Assembly (NCBI GenBank): GCA_032622095.1
Contig: CP136063.1
Coordinates: 23,686,987-23,750,986 of the forward strand
From: Siphonodentalium dalli
Lineage: Eukaryota > Mollusca > Scaphopoda > Gadilida > Siphonodentaliidae
Length of the DNA stretch: 64,000 bases
Direction: 5' to 3'
Position numbers and translations under genes: made by a program. Numbering within the stretch: position 1 is the stretch's first letter; each line of letters opens with the position of its first letter. Shown here one piece after another: positions 23,001 to 38,000 of the stretch. The notes under the pieces were generated by a model, which was not told the origin of the DNA, did no database searches, and saw nothing but the letters and a program-made list of their open reading frames with translations.

Positions 23001-26000
23001 CTAAGGGTGCATGTATGTATTTAGTGTATACATCAATGCATGTCAGACGTATGTAGACCATTCGCTATGTACTAAGGGTGCATGTATGTATTTAGTGTAT
23101 ACATCAATGCATGTCAGACGTATGTAGACCATTCGCTATGTACTAAGGGTGCATGTATGTATTTAGTGTATACATCAATGCATGTCAGACGTATGTAGAC
23201 CATTCGCTATGTACTAAGGGTGCATGTATGTATTTAGTGTATACATCAATGCATGTCAGACGTATGTAGACCATTCGCTATGTACTAAGGGTGCATGTAT
23301 GTATTTAGTGTATACATCAATGCATGTCAGACGTATTTAGACCATTCGCTATGTACTAAGGGTGCATGTATGTATTTAGTGTATACATCAATGCATGTCA
23401 GACGTATGTAGACCATTCGCTATGTACTAAGGGTGCATGTATGTATTTAGTGTATACATCAATGCATGTCAGACGTATGTAGACCATTCGCTATGTACTA
23501 AGGGTGCATGTATGTATTTAGTGTATACATCAATGCACGTCAGACGTATGTAGACCATTCGCTATGTACTAAGTGTCCATGTATGTATTTAGTGTATACA
23601 CCAATGCACGTCAGACGTATGTAGACCATTCGCTATGTACTAAGTGTCCATGTATGTATTTAGTGTATACACCAATGCACGTCAGACGTATGTAGACCAT
23701 TCGCTATGTACTAAGTGTCCATGTATGTATTTAGTGTATACATCAATGCACGTCAGACGTATGTAGACCATTCGCTATGTACTAAGTGTCCATGTATGTA
23801 TTTAGTGTATACATCAATGCACGTCAGACGTATGTAGACCATTCGCTATGTACTAAGTGTCCATGTATGTATTTAGTGTATACATCAATGCACGTCAGAC
23901 GTATGTAGACCATTCGCTATGTACTAAGTGTCCATGTATGTATTTAGTGTATACATCAATGCACGTCAGACGTATGTAGACCATTCGCTATGTACTAAGT
24001 GTGCATGTATGTATTTAGTGTATACACCAATGCACGTCAGACGTATGTAGACCATTCGCTATGTACTAAGTGTGCATGTATGTATTTAGTGTATACATCA
24101 ATGCACGTCAGACGTATGTAGAACATTCGCTATGTACTAAGTGTCCATGTATGTATTTAGTGTATACATCAATGCACGTCAGACGTATGTAGACCATTCG
24201 CTATGTACTAAGTGTCCATGTATGTATTTCAAACGTATTTATACACTGATTATATACTAAATGTTCACATACATGTTCATGTCACCCGTATGTGTATATT
24301 GATTATTTATTATTCATCCCTTAATTAACGCTATTTCTGATTGGGCAAATGCCGTCACACGATAATCCGGGAAAAAATATTGGGCCTCCAGGTGACGTCA
24401 TTTTGGATAAACATACAGATGAATAATAAAAATGTTATTATACGCGTCTCGTCCAATATGACTTATCTCTACAAACTTTACCCGTGCATGAAAAACACAT
24501 ACTGTACACAACATTGTATGATAACTTTATAGTATTAACAGGACACCATACTTGCCACATTTGTATTCTATTTATTTTATTATTTTTCTCTAGTCACTAC
24601 TTCGTTCGCCCAACATATTATATATTAGTGACCTTTATGTTCGCTGTACATTCATTTTATCAATTGCAGGTCTTCTTTTGTCTCAATGGAGGTACACTGC
24701 AGAATGACAGATATTGTTCTTGTCCATCAGGATTCACCGGCGACCATTGTCGGACAGGTCAGTAAAATATTGACATCTGTATATATGATGGGTATTGACA
24801 TGACACGAAATTGAGCTCGCGTCCAAATGGATCTCAAATGGCAAGTTGAAGTTGGCGTAATCCAAAACTGGATAATTAGTTAGCCTCTCGTTAAGCTCTT
24901 CAAAAGCTAATTGTAGTTTTTGTGACCATTCCCAATTCTTCTTATACGCTGACCTCCGTTTGCTCTTCCGTTTCTTGGGATTTGTGGGTGGGATTAATTA
25001 TGTTAATGGCTTAGCTATTCTAGAAAAATCTTTAATAAATTTTCGATAGTATGAAGTAAATGCCACAAATTTTCTGACGTCGTCTGGGTTTATTTTTGAG
25101 CAACATGTTGAATTTTTAAACAATCAAGCAATTCTTCGAACCTAGGCAGACTGTAAGCATCTTTAACTGTTCATTTATTCAGCTCGCGATACTCTGTTGC
25201 GATCCGGATGTCTCCATTATGTTTCTTCACGATCATCATGTTTGATGCCCATGGGCTCTGTGAAGGGCGAATAACACCAGCTGTCATTAGCATTTGTAAA
25301 TGATTCTTCACCTGGTCCAACATTGATGGTGGCATTCTTCTATAACGTTGTTTAAATGGGTTTTCATCTGTTAACTCTACCTTGTACTCCACTAATTATG
25401 TCGTCCCAATGTCTGTATCACTAATTGAAAATACATCAGTATATTCTCTGATAAGATCTTCTACTTGCCCTCGTTGGACTTCTGACAATGTAGGTTCTAT
25501 ATGTATCTTTTTCAAAATTATTTCTTCTCTACTTCCTTGTTGTATACCGATATCAGTTTCGTTCTGCTGTTGACTAACTTGATTTTCTTATAATTCAGTT
25601 GTAACTGTCACTGGATGAACTTCGGCTATTATAGACGTTGACGATATGGCAATAGCATGCTGTGATATGTTTGTGACACAAATATGTATATATTTCTTCA
25701 TTTTGATTTAAAATGACTTGGTCAGATTTTGTTTAAGTTGGCGTTCCCCTAATGAGAGACATCTTAATGATAGATACCATGGCGTATACAACGACGCTGT
25801 CTACAGGAAGCGTTCCCAAATACTAACTTTGCATTTTACCATGAATTCATTTAACACATTAGTGCCCAAAAGTATTTTGTATTTCTAACTCTGCTATTAC
25901 AAAACCTACGTATGGCAGATTACTGCCATCCGCGCATCCTATTTTGAGTAAAGTGTTTAATTGTTCAAGCTGCAAATGAGCCAAACAAGATGAATACAAT

Positions 26001-29000
26001 CTCTCTGATATATATGAAAATATTAGAGCCTGTATCTAACAGACTGTTGGCTTGTACACCTGAAACCTTAACTGATACCTCTGTCGGTGTACCATTTAAA
26101 TCTGGTGACTTAGCCTTCTTTAATTTGGTTCGTTCGGTTTGATACGAGCCCATGGGTGAACCGTTGCCGGGAGCTCATAATAGTTTAAATTACCTGTACC
26201 GTTATTCCATTGTTGGTACGCACCTTTCTTCTGCTCATCTCGTGTACCTAAAAATGAAAATCTCCATCTACCAGGATTACTAAAACCTGTCCTACCTCGA
26301 AAATTACCTCGATACCTACCTCTGAAAGGTGGTCTACCTGAATACCTACCGGTACCGTTACCTCCTTGTTGACAGATGTGTTTTGGTAAGGACCGTAATT
26401 ATGATAATTATTTCTATAATTAATACCTGAATTGTTACCTTTCTTCATCTCTTTTATCTCATTTGCCAGATCTTGTATCTGCTTTTGCAACTTCTCAAAG
26501 ACTGAATTTGATTGTTGCTGTACATATACCTGTGTTTTCATCTTTCTTTTCTGTCCTTTGTGTTCGGCTTCAATACGGCTCAATTCCACTAACAATTTTG
26601 TGAATGACCTTGTACTCTCCATTTTATGTGAACTTACATCTTTCAACTCTTGTCCGAGTCCCGTCCATATTATCTTCATTAGCAGTTGGTCACTTCCATT
26701 GATATTTGTTACATGTAACGTCTGGTTAAGAATGTATTCCAGTCTGCATGCCCATGCCACGAAATCTTCATTCTCCTCTTGTCGAGGACTATAAAACTTT
26801 GCTAACATATCCTCACTTTGGTCCACAGTGCCAAATATACTACTTACTTTATCTATAACATCATCGCTGTTTAATATGCACCCAGACGAATAAGACATTT
26901 TGCCGCCTTACCTCTTAGTGACCTCCTGATAACTTGAAATAACTCGGTTTCTATTACCTGTTGTTGTTTAAAACATTCAATTTCGTACTTACAAATATAA
27001 AACGATGACTCCCCATTAACCCTGAAAATATCGGTTATTTTATCTACTGTTGGAATATATATTTATCCTGAGAATCTCCTGTATTTTCTGGTTCACTCTC
27101 TGCTTTAACATTTTGTACTCCCTATCTGCTAACCAATTGATAAGCTCATTTGCATTCCTAGCTTTTGGTTTAATACCCATCTTACTAAAACCATCCATCA
27201 TAGCTCTAAATTCTTCATATGACATATTTGACATGATTGAAAATAATTTCCAATATGCAACGCATTAAACGCCAAACCAATTGGGAAAATTATAAATATG
27301 AGATATTATTACAAGTAATTAAATATCCATCTTTCTCACTAAATATTGTAATTAGATTTCTCAAAATAAAGTTACATAAAAATTAAAATTAAATCAATAC
27401 AAAAACAATTTCTGCTGAAAATTACAACAGAGCAGGAAATTAGGTTTCTCAGTGAAAATAAGATATGCTCTTTCAATACCAGCTTGCCCAACAACTAGTA
27501 CCTGAAATTACTATTCACGACTACATAAGACGATCAAAATTCACTTTCACACAAAATGTTATATTTGTGAACATAACAATTAGTGTTAGTATGAACATTG
27601 AATTTGTGCGATGGGACACCTACGTACAATACTAATACTGATGCATTAAATTTGTTTACCACCAATTTAAAGATAACCAACCGACTTTATTACGGTAATT
27701 ACAACTTCAAGATAAACCGACAACGCTATTTCAGAATGAAAGCATTTAAGATAGTCGTGGAGTGACGTTTCACAATTACTTTTTCAATGCATAATAACAA
27801 TGACATGTCAATATCAATAACACATTTCAAAATTTCTAAATTCAAATTCACTTGTAACAATTTCGCTACAACAGAAATACGATTTTGCCAAATCTTATAG
27901 CACAATAACATTACATATATGCCACAAATACCAACAGCTTGTAGAATATAAGTGTCATTCCTTCCACAGTCCACAGACAATTGTCAGAATTTAACGAACA
28001 TGTGTGCCGTCTCTTTCGCGAATTTCGGAATTTACGAAAGGACGTCGTTTTCAAACGCTACTTCTTTTGATAGTTGGTACAACATTTAGTTATGCAATGT
28101 TGGTAACATAAATCACTGAATTTGAAGTGAAGGCACTTAAGGACATCTCAATTTGTATAATATCACAAATTAGAAATAAACACAGTCCGATGTTAGGCAC
28201 CACTGTTGCAGGGCTTTCTTTCTCTCAAGGAAATCGTTGTATGCACATGTGTGAATAATAGTATACATTTATATACACGACAGTCAAATTACAGTTGTAT
28301 GAGTCCGAGAATATGGGTATATATTTCCTTCGGTTGGAGGTGAATAACTTGGAACAGTCTCACCTTAAAATATCTTTATATGTGTATGGTGATGATATCA
28401 GCATTCAGATATTGTGTCGTGATACAGCGCTGTACACAAATCTGCTATATGTATACATGTGAGACTTCTAGACATCTTCGGAGTAAGATTGCCTCTGCAA
28501 TTTCCAAAGTACAGCAATATTAAATGACTTGAACATTTGATATATACTTCGTTATTTGTTTCATTTATTACCGACTTAGATTTACTTTATGACTGACAGT
28601 GATTACTGTGCTACATGCACTTATAATGTTAAAACTTCCCCTTCACCATGAAAAATGTTGAAATGATAATTAAAAGTGTAAATATAATGACTTAAAAAGT
28701 ATTTAACTATGAACAATATGAATTATGAATTATACCGCCATACAAATTGATATTAGTAATTGAAGCCTTCAAAGTTTAGATTTGACCTTTGGCTGAACGA
28801 AGTAAATTTCCTGAAAGTGAAGTATTATTTGATGAAAACAATTGTAATATCTGTAATAACATACGGTGTATAAGAATTGTATCTACCTTGCCGGTGAGAC
28901 AAAGGAACTACTCCCAACTATCTGCTTTTTCATTTCATTATGCATAAATTATTGGCCAACAAGCCAAATATATTTTGTGACCACTCGCTAGAAAATGTCG

Positions 29001-32000
29001 AAGGAAAGAGATAGAAATCTGTGAACGAGGCTCTAACGTAACGAACAAGCGCGGGAAAACGGACCAATTGAAAAGCGGTTTACTAACTTTTGTCAGGTGT
29101 ATAGATTTTATTGATTAATAGTGAATAAGTTATATTTATGTAAACAATTCCATGCTTTGCTACATGTGAATTTAAAGGTGCTACATTAATTCTGCCACAA
29201 AATAACGTGCAACATTCACTCTACCACATACATGATCTTCAGAGACATGTTAGCAACTGGTGAGAAACAAGACATTAAAGAGTAAAAGAAACTATCAATG
29301 ACAAATGGATTCTTCAATTCGAGTGTAAGGAATATCAATGTGTTTGATAATTTAATGACTACCATACCATAACAAAGATACAACACAAAGACGGAACTTC
29401 CAATGGATTCCAAATAAAAAAATGGTATAAAGCAACCTCATACCGCACACAACGTCTCGAGCTCACAAACCTTATGAAGACACAGTTCTCAGACTTTGAA
29501 AGCATGACCCAAACTGAACAGCTTGTCAAAATCTTATCCAACAATGTGTCAAATACATGCACTTCAATTTGTCATATGATCCGAAGATTATTCTCCGCAC
29601 GTGATGAGCATCGTATCATAAATCAATGAACAAATACAGAATAGATGATCCATTGCACATTCAGCTTGACTTTATATTAAAGGAATAGGGTGCTGAAAAA
29701 ACTATAATATTTTCTTTCAATATACTGATAATATATATATATAATGTCCATTGGGCGCATATAATCTAATATTCGGCCGCCATTCGTTATTTTTATAACG
29801 ATTATAAAAAATTCCGAAGTTAGCCGAAGATCTTGTTGTAGACGAAGTCACGTGATCATCGGCCCGATCACGTGATTGTCACATGTAAACAGAAGCATAG
29901 CACGTGATCGATCACGTGGTAACCTATCGACAACGCATAGATACGCTACAGCAGTATTTTAAGTTTGCATGTAGTCGATCGCGGCCTTTGAAGATTGTCG
30001 CGTTATCACACTACAAATGCAAAACTTTTCATAAAACATCGCCTTTCTCGTAATTAAATGTCTTTATCGTGGTATTATTATTATATGTATCGCGATGTGT
30101 TGTTACTATAAAACCATGCCCGTATATTATTCAGTTTTGCGCGCATTTATCTATATAAACACGTGCTCGTGTTTATATATGTTTTTTCGTTACCGGAATA
30201 GTCCAAGTTATATTATATGGAAAGAATTCTATATATTCATATAAAGAATTCTATATATTCATATAAAGATTGCATATATATGCGAAGACTTGCACAGTTA
30301 TTAGGCAATTATCATCTCGTAAACATTCCAATTTCCAGATGACTTTTGTCTTGTGTCAATAAAGAGCGTTTCGTTTTAATTTATCGTAACGCGGTAAAAC
30401 TAAAAAAATCGGTTTATTGCTGTCGGATGTAATCAATTATAATCAAGTCACTCATTGACAATATGATATGATAAGTTCATTTTTCTTGATTATGAATCAT
30501 GTATATATTAGGGCAATATGGTGTTTATATATATTTCGGAATATTGCTTCCCCTACCCCCAAACTATCTTGCCTACTGTCACTGATGAAATCACTGCGTT
30601 TATGCGTGGTTATTGGCCTATAAAATTAACACTCTAGCGATGCGGTCTATTGAATATGCAGGTCATAACTCGACCTCTATGTGTCAATTACGCATAACAA
30701 TAGGATTATAAGATATATAAACGTTCGCCGTGTTCGTTTAAACATCCAATCATATATAACACTTTTTAACGGAGGGATAATAATCCGGTTTAATATGTAA
30801 GCACATATACAATCGTTCTTTATTCGCAATATATCGTAATAGTGAACGCTCTTTATTGCATCAAGGTAAAGGGACTGGACTTAGAACAGTTGTCATCGTG
30901 ATTTTTTACTGATTACACCAATACAGGTCAATACATGTACACGTACTTCCGATATGCATGCTCACGCGCTGATGTCTATTACGGATTTTCCATCGCCATA
31001 TAGGTAGACACAATTAACTCCGACTCCGATTCCGTGTTTTTACCTCGCTTGACGTCATGCGAGGTTTTGCGACGGAGATAGCCGATAACCAGTGGCGGTA
31101 TTATTTATGTATTTCTCGGCTTATTTATTACGCGATTTATATGGGACTTGGATTATTGTGATCACAATAGGGGTGGCTTTCCGATAGAGTTTTGTTGTTT
31201 CATGAGCATTGTAATCCTTTAATATCATTTATTATACTGTTCAATACACAATGTACAATTATGTTATTATGTATGCATACTGTCCTTATAAGGATGGTTT
31301 GCCAATTAAACTTATCTTATCTTATCTTATAGTGGGATCAAAACATTGTCGTACAATATTCAGTAGTTTACTACAGACTGAGAGCGTTATAATAGATCAT
31401 AGATCAAAGCTTGGACGAAAACGCTTGATTGCACGCAAATTCACGAAAAGATGTTGTATGTTCTGGAATGTTACTGATTTTGTGAAAATAGACGGTCGCT
31501 GACAGCTTTGATGTAATGGTGCGTTAAGAATAAGCTTTATCAAAACGGTGAGCTACAAACAATGTGACATGCACAATGGACACTGGTAACGCGTGTTGCA
31601 TGTTAAGGCTCTGTAAGAACAAAATTAATTGTGGAGTGACGATAGATAAGCTTTTTGGCTTTTCAACACTACATAATGATGAAGCATACACTTTACTGTG
31701 TCATCAATCTGTGGAGTTCGGGAGTAGCACCGAAAGTCATTATGAAATCATTTCCGATAATGTTTCATTCACCACCGATTATGGAGACTAATTAATCATA
31801 ATGCCTTAAAGGTTTCATGAAAGCACCACCTCAGAATTCTATTAAAACAACAAATCCTTCAAATCGTAACAACCTCGGCTAAACCACACCAGAAAACCTC
31901 TAAATGCGGACCAAAAATATACTAATCGGATTAAATACACTCCGGATACTTCGCAATTGAGACCTTTAGTCTACATTCCAACGAAGATATTTATTCACAG

Positions 32001-35000
32001 TGTTGAGTTGTGGGTGTTATTTCGGACACCACCAAGGGGTAATACAAACAAATATTGCAACATCGATATGTTGGCTTTAAGAATAATAAAAGCAATATAT
32101 CTACTTTAGACACAATTACAAGTCTGGATACATTTCGTTTATAGTAAAATAGAATATATAGTCTATAGTAGCGGTCCTCGCTGAAGTTGCTTACCCTGGG
32201 CTAGTGTCCGAAATTACCCCAAAGGAATTTTAAGGGCCCACAAAAGGGTGTTTCCAATTTGAAAAATCCAAAAGGTTGAGGTTTTTTTGTCTCATTTTAT
32301 ACCACATAATTGAACATGCATGTTTATCTGTCACAATTTGGTTTCAATATGTCATTCAATTAATGCAATTAGCAGGGCGTCATGTTCTGACGTCCATTAA
32401 AAAAAACAAGGAAAACTTTCAACTGCGTTACAGGCCGTTCCTGGTACTATCTGAAACGTATTCGAGCTCAAACAACATTTTAAATGAAGATTACATTATA
32501 TTATGCATTGTATTCCCGCCATAAGCTCTTCAAGAGTCCTCCTACCATTGTTCACACCAAAATATCGAAAGCAATTACGCTGTCATAAAAGTTACATAAA
32601 AGAGTAACCTTAACGGAAATTACCAGTACCTTTTGAATCACATTTCTATAAATAGAACCTCCATCTCTTCACGGACATCCCCAGAACACGATCACAGAAA
32701 ACACCATAGATGGCGTAATAATAAACTTACAGTTCCCACGATGCAGAACCATGCACTTCTTCCACTGTATTGTTTTATTTGTGTGTTGTTTTGTCTGGGT
32801 GTTGTTTTGTTTTATGTTGGGTTGTGCATCATTGATCTAAAATTCTAAGTCTTGGAAACGTATTGGTCTCTACAATTAAAGTGTTATTCATATTTACTCA
32901 ACGAAGGAACGACCAAACCCGTTTATAAAATGTCTGGGGAAAAAAGTCCGGCCTTGCGTCTCAATCACTTGTATTATGATTGCATCGGATTGACAGAAGG
33001 GTAAATTTCTCTGTACTCTCGTATCAGGAAGGGTACAACAAATCACAAAATTAATATTAACGTATTGTAAAATTGAGTTTTTGTAATTTTCACCATAATT
33101 TGGCTAAGTGTTCGTTTGATGCTGACATTAATAGTTCGTGCTTCCACAAAGTCGCGCAATTGAGGCGTGCTATTTCAATTTCGTGTGTATTTAATGGCCG
33201 AATGATTTGTGATACATAACTCTCTTAGTCTGCAATGTGCATAAGATCATACATTGAGCATTTATAATTTTCCATTGATTTGTGAATAATGTATTCACCT
33301 AAATACACACACTCAGATGTAATGGCCACAGAAACGGAGACAAGCCAAGAAAATTCCGCAGCATCAACGACTACGGCGACGGAAACAACATCGATGACAA
33401 CGTCTACAGAAACAGTAACAACACCAGCAACAACACAATTACCAACAACACCAACAACGCCATCGATTACAACCAGCGCTACCATCACAATGACGATGAC
33501 CACTGCCGGTAAGAACCCGGAGATACTCGGCGAGATGTCGAAGTTTGTGTATTATACTCACGTGTTATTCCGCGGCATATACTCATGTACGAAGCATAAA
33601 ATATATCTTGTCCTTAGACTTTTTCTGCACCAAAATCTGCCATATATGTCATCAATGTGAGTTAGTGTGTACACAAATCACAAGTACACACTTAGAAATA
33701 ACAAGCCGTATAGGTACTAAGGTAGTGCCAATATGTCTGTTAGTACCAGACCAACAGGTATCGAGAATAATTTGGTTCTATATATTGATATAATACCACA
33801 TCATGTTGGTACTAGCCACTCTCGGAACCTAAAAGTTACCCACGTGATGGCATCACGTGATAATTCATTTGGTACTAGCCGATCTCGGAACCCAAGTGTT
33901 ACCCACGTGATGGCATCACGTGATAATTCATTTGGTACTAGCCGATCTCGATACAATGGCGGCGTCCAGCCACTTCAAGTTGAGGCGATTGAGTTTTTTT
34001 ACAGTATATAAACATGGACGAAGAGACAAACAAACATCAGGCTTAGACATTTTATGTTGGACTCGGACTCGGCTTACATGCTGTAGCGTATGCCAGTTTA
34101 GGTACGTTGTTCGCTCGCTGGGTGGATTTAAGATTAGGGAAGTAACTTCTCTAAAATTCATCAACATATTTTTTGTGTGTGAAATTGGACCTAACTGGCT
34201 TCTCAATAACCTGAAATATTGTCAGCACTCTGTGGATTATGTTTGTGCATGGATGGGACAAGATAACCTCCGAAAACATAACGGGCGCTAACATTTTTGA
34301 TATTCTCCTCTGCAAGAGTCTGAAGAAAGCAGCAATTTTCGGTGAACTGAGACAGACCAAATTCAAAAGTCATTGAGTGCAGTGGGGTTACATTTTACAT
34401 GCACAACAGTATTGTGAATTACAAAAGACAGATACTTAAGTTTCACAACATTATAAACCGCCCAATTAACTCACAAGAGTCAACCACTGGTGACTATCAT
34501 TACGAGACATCCAATTCTGTAGAAATTAGTCGGAGTTATGACGTCACAGATCAGTCATGACTCATGAGTCAGTAACAAGTTTGATGGCTACAACGTACAA
34601 GTACCTGTGCAAAGGACGATTGATCATATTCTTCAATTTTCATCGAAACGTGATTTGAGAACCATGTCGCCATGACATGTCGCCCAGTTACGGAGTCTGC
34701 TATTCTTTTGATCGAAACGCCTGTGATGCTGTGATATTGTTCTGATATATTTATGGAATGGTGGATAATCTCGGAGAAACGGATCCAATTCTGGGACACA
34801 CGTTATAACTGAATCAATCGCAAGCTTTTAGTAACGTACTACAGCTATGCTCTAATTAATCATCCCCCTTTAACAAGGTTGTGGTGCGTTAATGACACTG
34901 GTTATACCACCATGCCGCCGTTCAACCATGGTCAAGTGGTTGATATGTGGCAACCGCAGATAATCTTTATAAGTCTTATTAATAATATTTTGCTACCACT

Positions 35001-38000
35001 GTACTCCGCACTAATTTGTCACATGGCCACCTTGTAAACACCCAGTCCAGCTTTTCATCAGCGCCATGCACCATATTAACTATACACAAAACAATATTTC
35101 AATTAATAATTTGTTTACGGTTTAATTAACATTCAAAGTTGGTCACTGACCGACATTCGCAACTACCAAGGCAGCGTCAAGCCATGCCAGAAATGTACAC
35201 TATGTGGTGGTTATAATGCTGACTTTAAAACGGTTCAAATGTCGGCCACGGTAGGATTAATCAATGTTAATAGTATCAACAACGTGGTAATATCGGTGGC
35301 CAATGTCGTTAAGGGGGGGACAATTAGAGCTTAGCTGTATACATACATGGACATGTAGACCATTCCAATGTCCAGATGCTTCATGTTCTTATCAAGACAT
35401 GTCTGGCAACTAGCATCATTTTGAGCGATTCGGCCATTTCCGCTTTGCTAGGAAATAACCTCATCCATAACTGGAAACCATATTAGCGAAATTCTACATT
35501 ATATGGCTCTGGTGATCAGGCAATGACATTGACTTGTTGACGCATAGATACGAATGGAGAATAATTTATTAACTATGGCTTTACCAAACTTTACCATATA
35601 TTAAATACATTAAACTCTCTTTGTGTTACATGTATCTTAGTATTTGTTCATTTACTGATGCAGCACATTGGAAGTGTACGATAAGCAAAACACTGAACAC
35701 CGTGGCAATTTTTTTGGGAGAGTGATAATAATTCTGGTAACCCATTCAACATCTCCTTGTAGCGAGGACTAATGAGCGCTATAGTGGTATTTTGCAAACA
35801 ACAGTTTTAATTAACCAAAGTTAATGGTCTCCCCATTTTTGAGTATTTTGCTTATCGCACACTATTTACAAAGGTTTGGGAGTTTTCGCAAAGATTTGCT
35901 CCCCTGGCTGTGAATGACCGATCGATCTATTTTAGCACGACCGGGTAATTATAGATTGATAGGTTGTTCACTCAGACCTGTTTAAGATGTCTGATTTATA
36001 ATGTTCACAGAAGCCCATTATCAGCAAAAAGCCTTTGCGACAAATCTCAGATATCTTTGCGATAAATCGCAAAATATAATCGCCCAGTACGTTGTCTGAG
36101 AGTTATCGTAAAGATGTTTGAGATTTATCGTAAAGGTTTGTGTGTTATCGCAAAGGTGTTTGTGATTTTTCGCAAAGGTTTGCTCCCTCATCACTCATGC
36201 ATCTGGCTGTGAATGACTGATCGGTCTATTTTAGTCCGACCGGGCATAGATTGATAGGTTGTTCAATCAGACCTGTTTAAGATGTCTGATTTATAATATT
36301 CACAGAAGCCCATTAGCGCCAAAACACCTTTGCGACAAATCTCAAACATCTTTGCGATAAATCAAAAAATTTATTCACACAGTACGTTGTCTGAGATTTA
36401 TCGTAAATATGTTTGAGATTTATCGTAATGGTTTGCGTGTTATCGCAAAGTTTTGCTGGTCTCACCATTCATGCATCTGGCTGTGAATGACTGATCGGTC
36501 TATTTTAGCCCGACCGTTCAATTATAAATTGATAGGTTGTTCACTGAGACCTGTTTAAGATGGCTGATTTATAATGTTTACACACAAATTAAGAAATTTT
36601 TAGCATCAAAAAAGTTTGCCACAAATCTCAAACATGTTTGCGATAAATCGCAAAATATAATCACCCAGTACGCAGTCTGAGAGTCATCGTAAAGATGTTT
36701 GAGATTTATCGTAAAGGTTTGCAAGTTATCACAAAGGTGTTTGTAATTTTTCGCAAAGTTGTTTTGTGATTTATCGCGAAGGTTTGCTCGCCTTATCCCA
36801 CATGCATGCTGGCTGTCAAAGAACGATCGGTCTATTTTAGCCCAACCATGCTATTATAGATCGATTGGTGGTTTACCACGACCTGTTGAAGATGTCGGAT
36901 TATATTTATATTTATACGGTTCAAGTCCATTAATGCCAATGCATGAAAATATATCTGCGATAAATCACAAACCATTGCGATTAATCGCAAACCTTTTGAA
37001 ATCAATCGAAAACCTTTACACTAAATCGCATATATTTATTGCAAACTAGTTTGCGATTCGCAAAGGTTTGCAATTTATCGCAAGGTAGTTTTTTATTTAC
37101 CGGGCTATTCTAGATCGATTGGTGTTTCATCCAGACCCGTTTCAAGATGTTTGATTTATAATGTTTACTTTAATATTATTGCACACAAATTAAGAAATTA
37201 TTTTTGGACATTCAGAACAATTTTACTCCACATGCAGGGAACAGGGAATCCTGAAATCTAGATATTAAACTTTGAATTAAGTACAAAATCACGATCAAGG
37301 TTCTATACTAATAAAAGTAATTTATGTATAATTCGGATTATTTCATTATCACTATGAAATGGAGTCCATGTGGTTTAGTACTTTATTCAATGTTTAAACG
37401 CCATAGCTTCATTTGGAATCTAACATGCCACATTGTTAAATTTGCCGTCGGCCATGTTTCGTAATTTCGAGTGCTTGGTATCTGGGCAGGTTCTCCGCTT
37501 AGTACCTATATGTTTGGTTCTCTGGAGTACCACATTGCTAGGTACTATGCATAGTACCTAAATACTTCAGAGTACCTGTCTTTATATTCGGTACTTCATA
37601 TAATATAATGGGTGTGTCAAGAAAGCGTGTATTTCTTGGCACTTCATATCGTGTGCGTCATGACTTCGGTGACATAAAGGCAGTGTGGGTATTATATGCA
37701 CAATGCCCGGATAGAACCTAAATATTTAGTAGGTAATCCAGAGTAGCAATCATTTTGGTACTCTAGAGTACCTAAACTTTTGGTACTCCAGAGTACCACT
37801 TTTGGTACTCCAGAGTACCAAACAGTTGGTACTCCCCCTGGGGCAAAGCTTAGTACCTACGTAGGTACTCTGACGTACCTATTATTTTAAGAGTGTATGT
37901 TAAATTAAATACAGCATTATCGGTCTAAAGTTCAGTAAAATACAAACTACAATCTTTGGAGTGTGCAATAAGTACAGAACAACAATAGTGTGGACATGCT

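Noticed and set aside
21448-24228. Regular repeats that might suggest a CRISPR array
   Set aside because: Units are contiguous 71 bp tandem copies with no unique spacers, and the context is an animal intron.
31564-31791. 75-codon plus-strand frame in intron 2 as an exon
   Set aside because: No splice sites in matching phase and no domain; it ends at a plain stop in AT-rich sequence.
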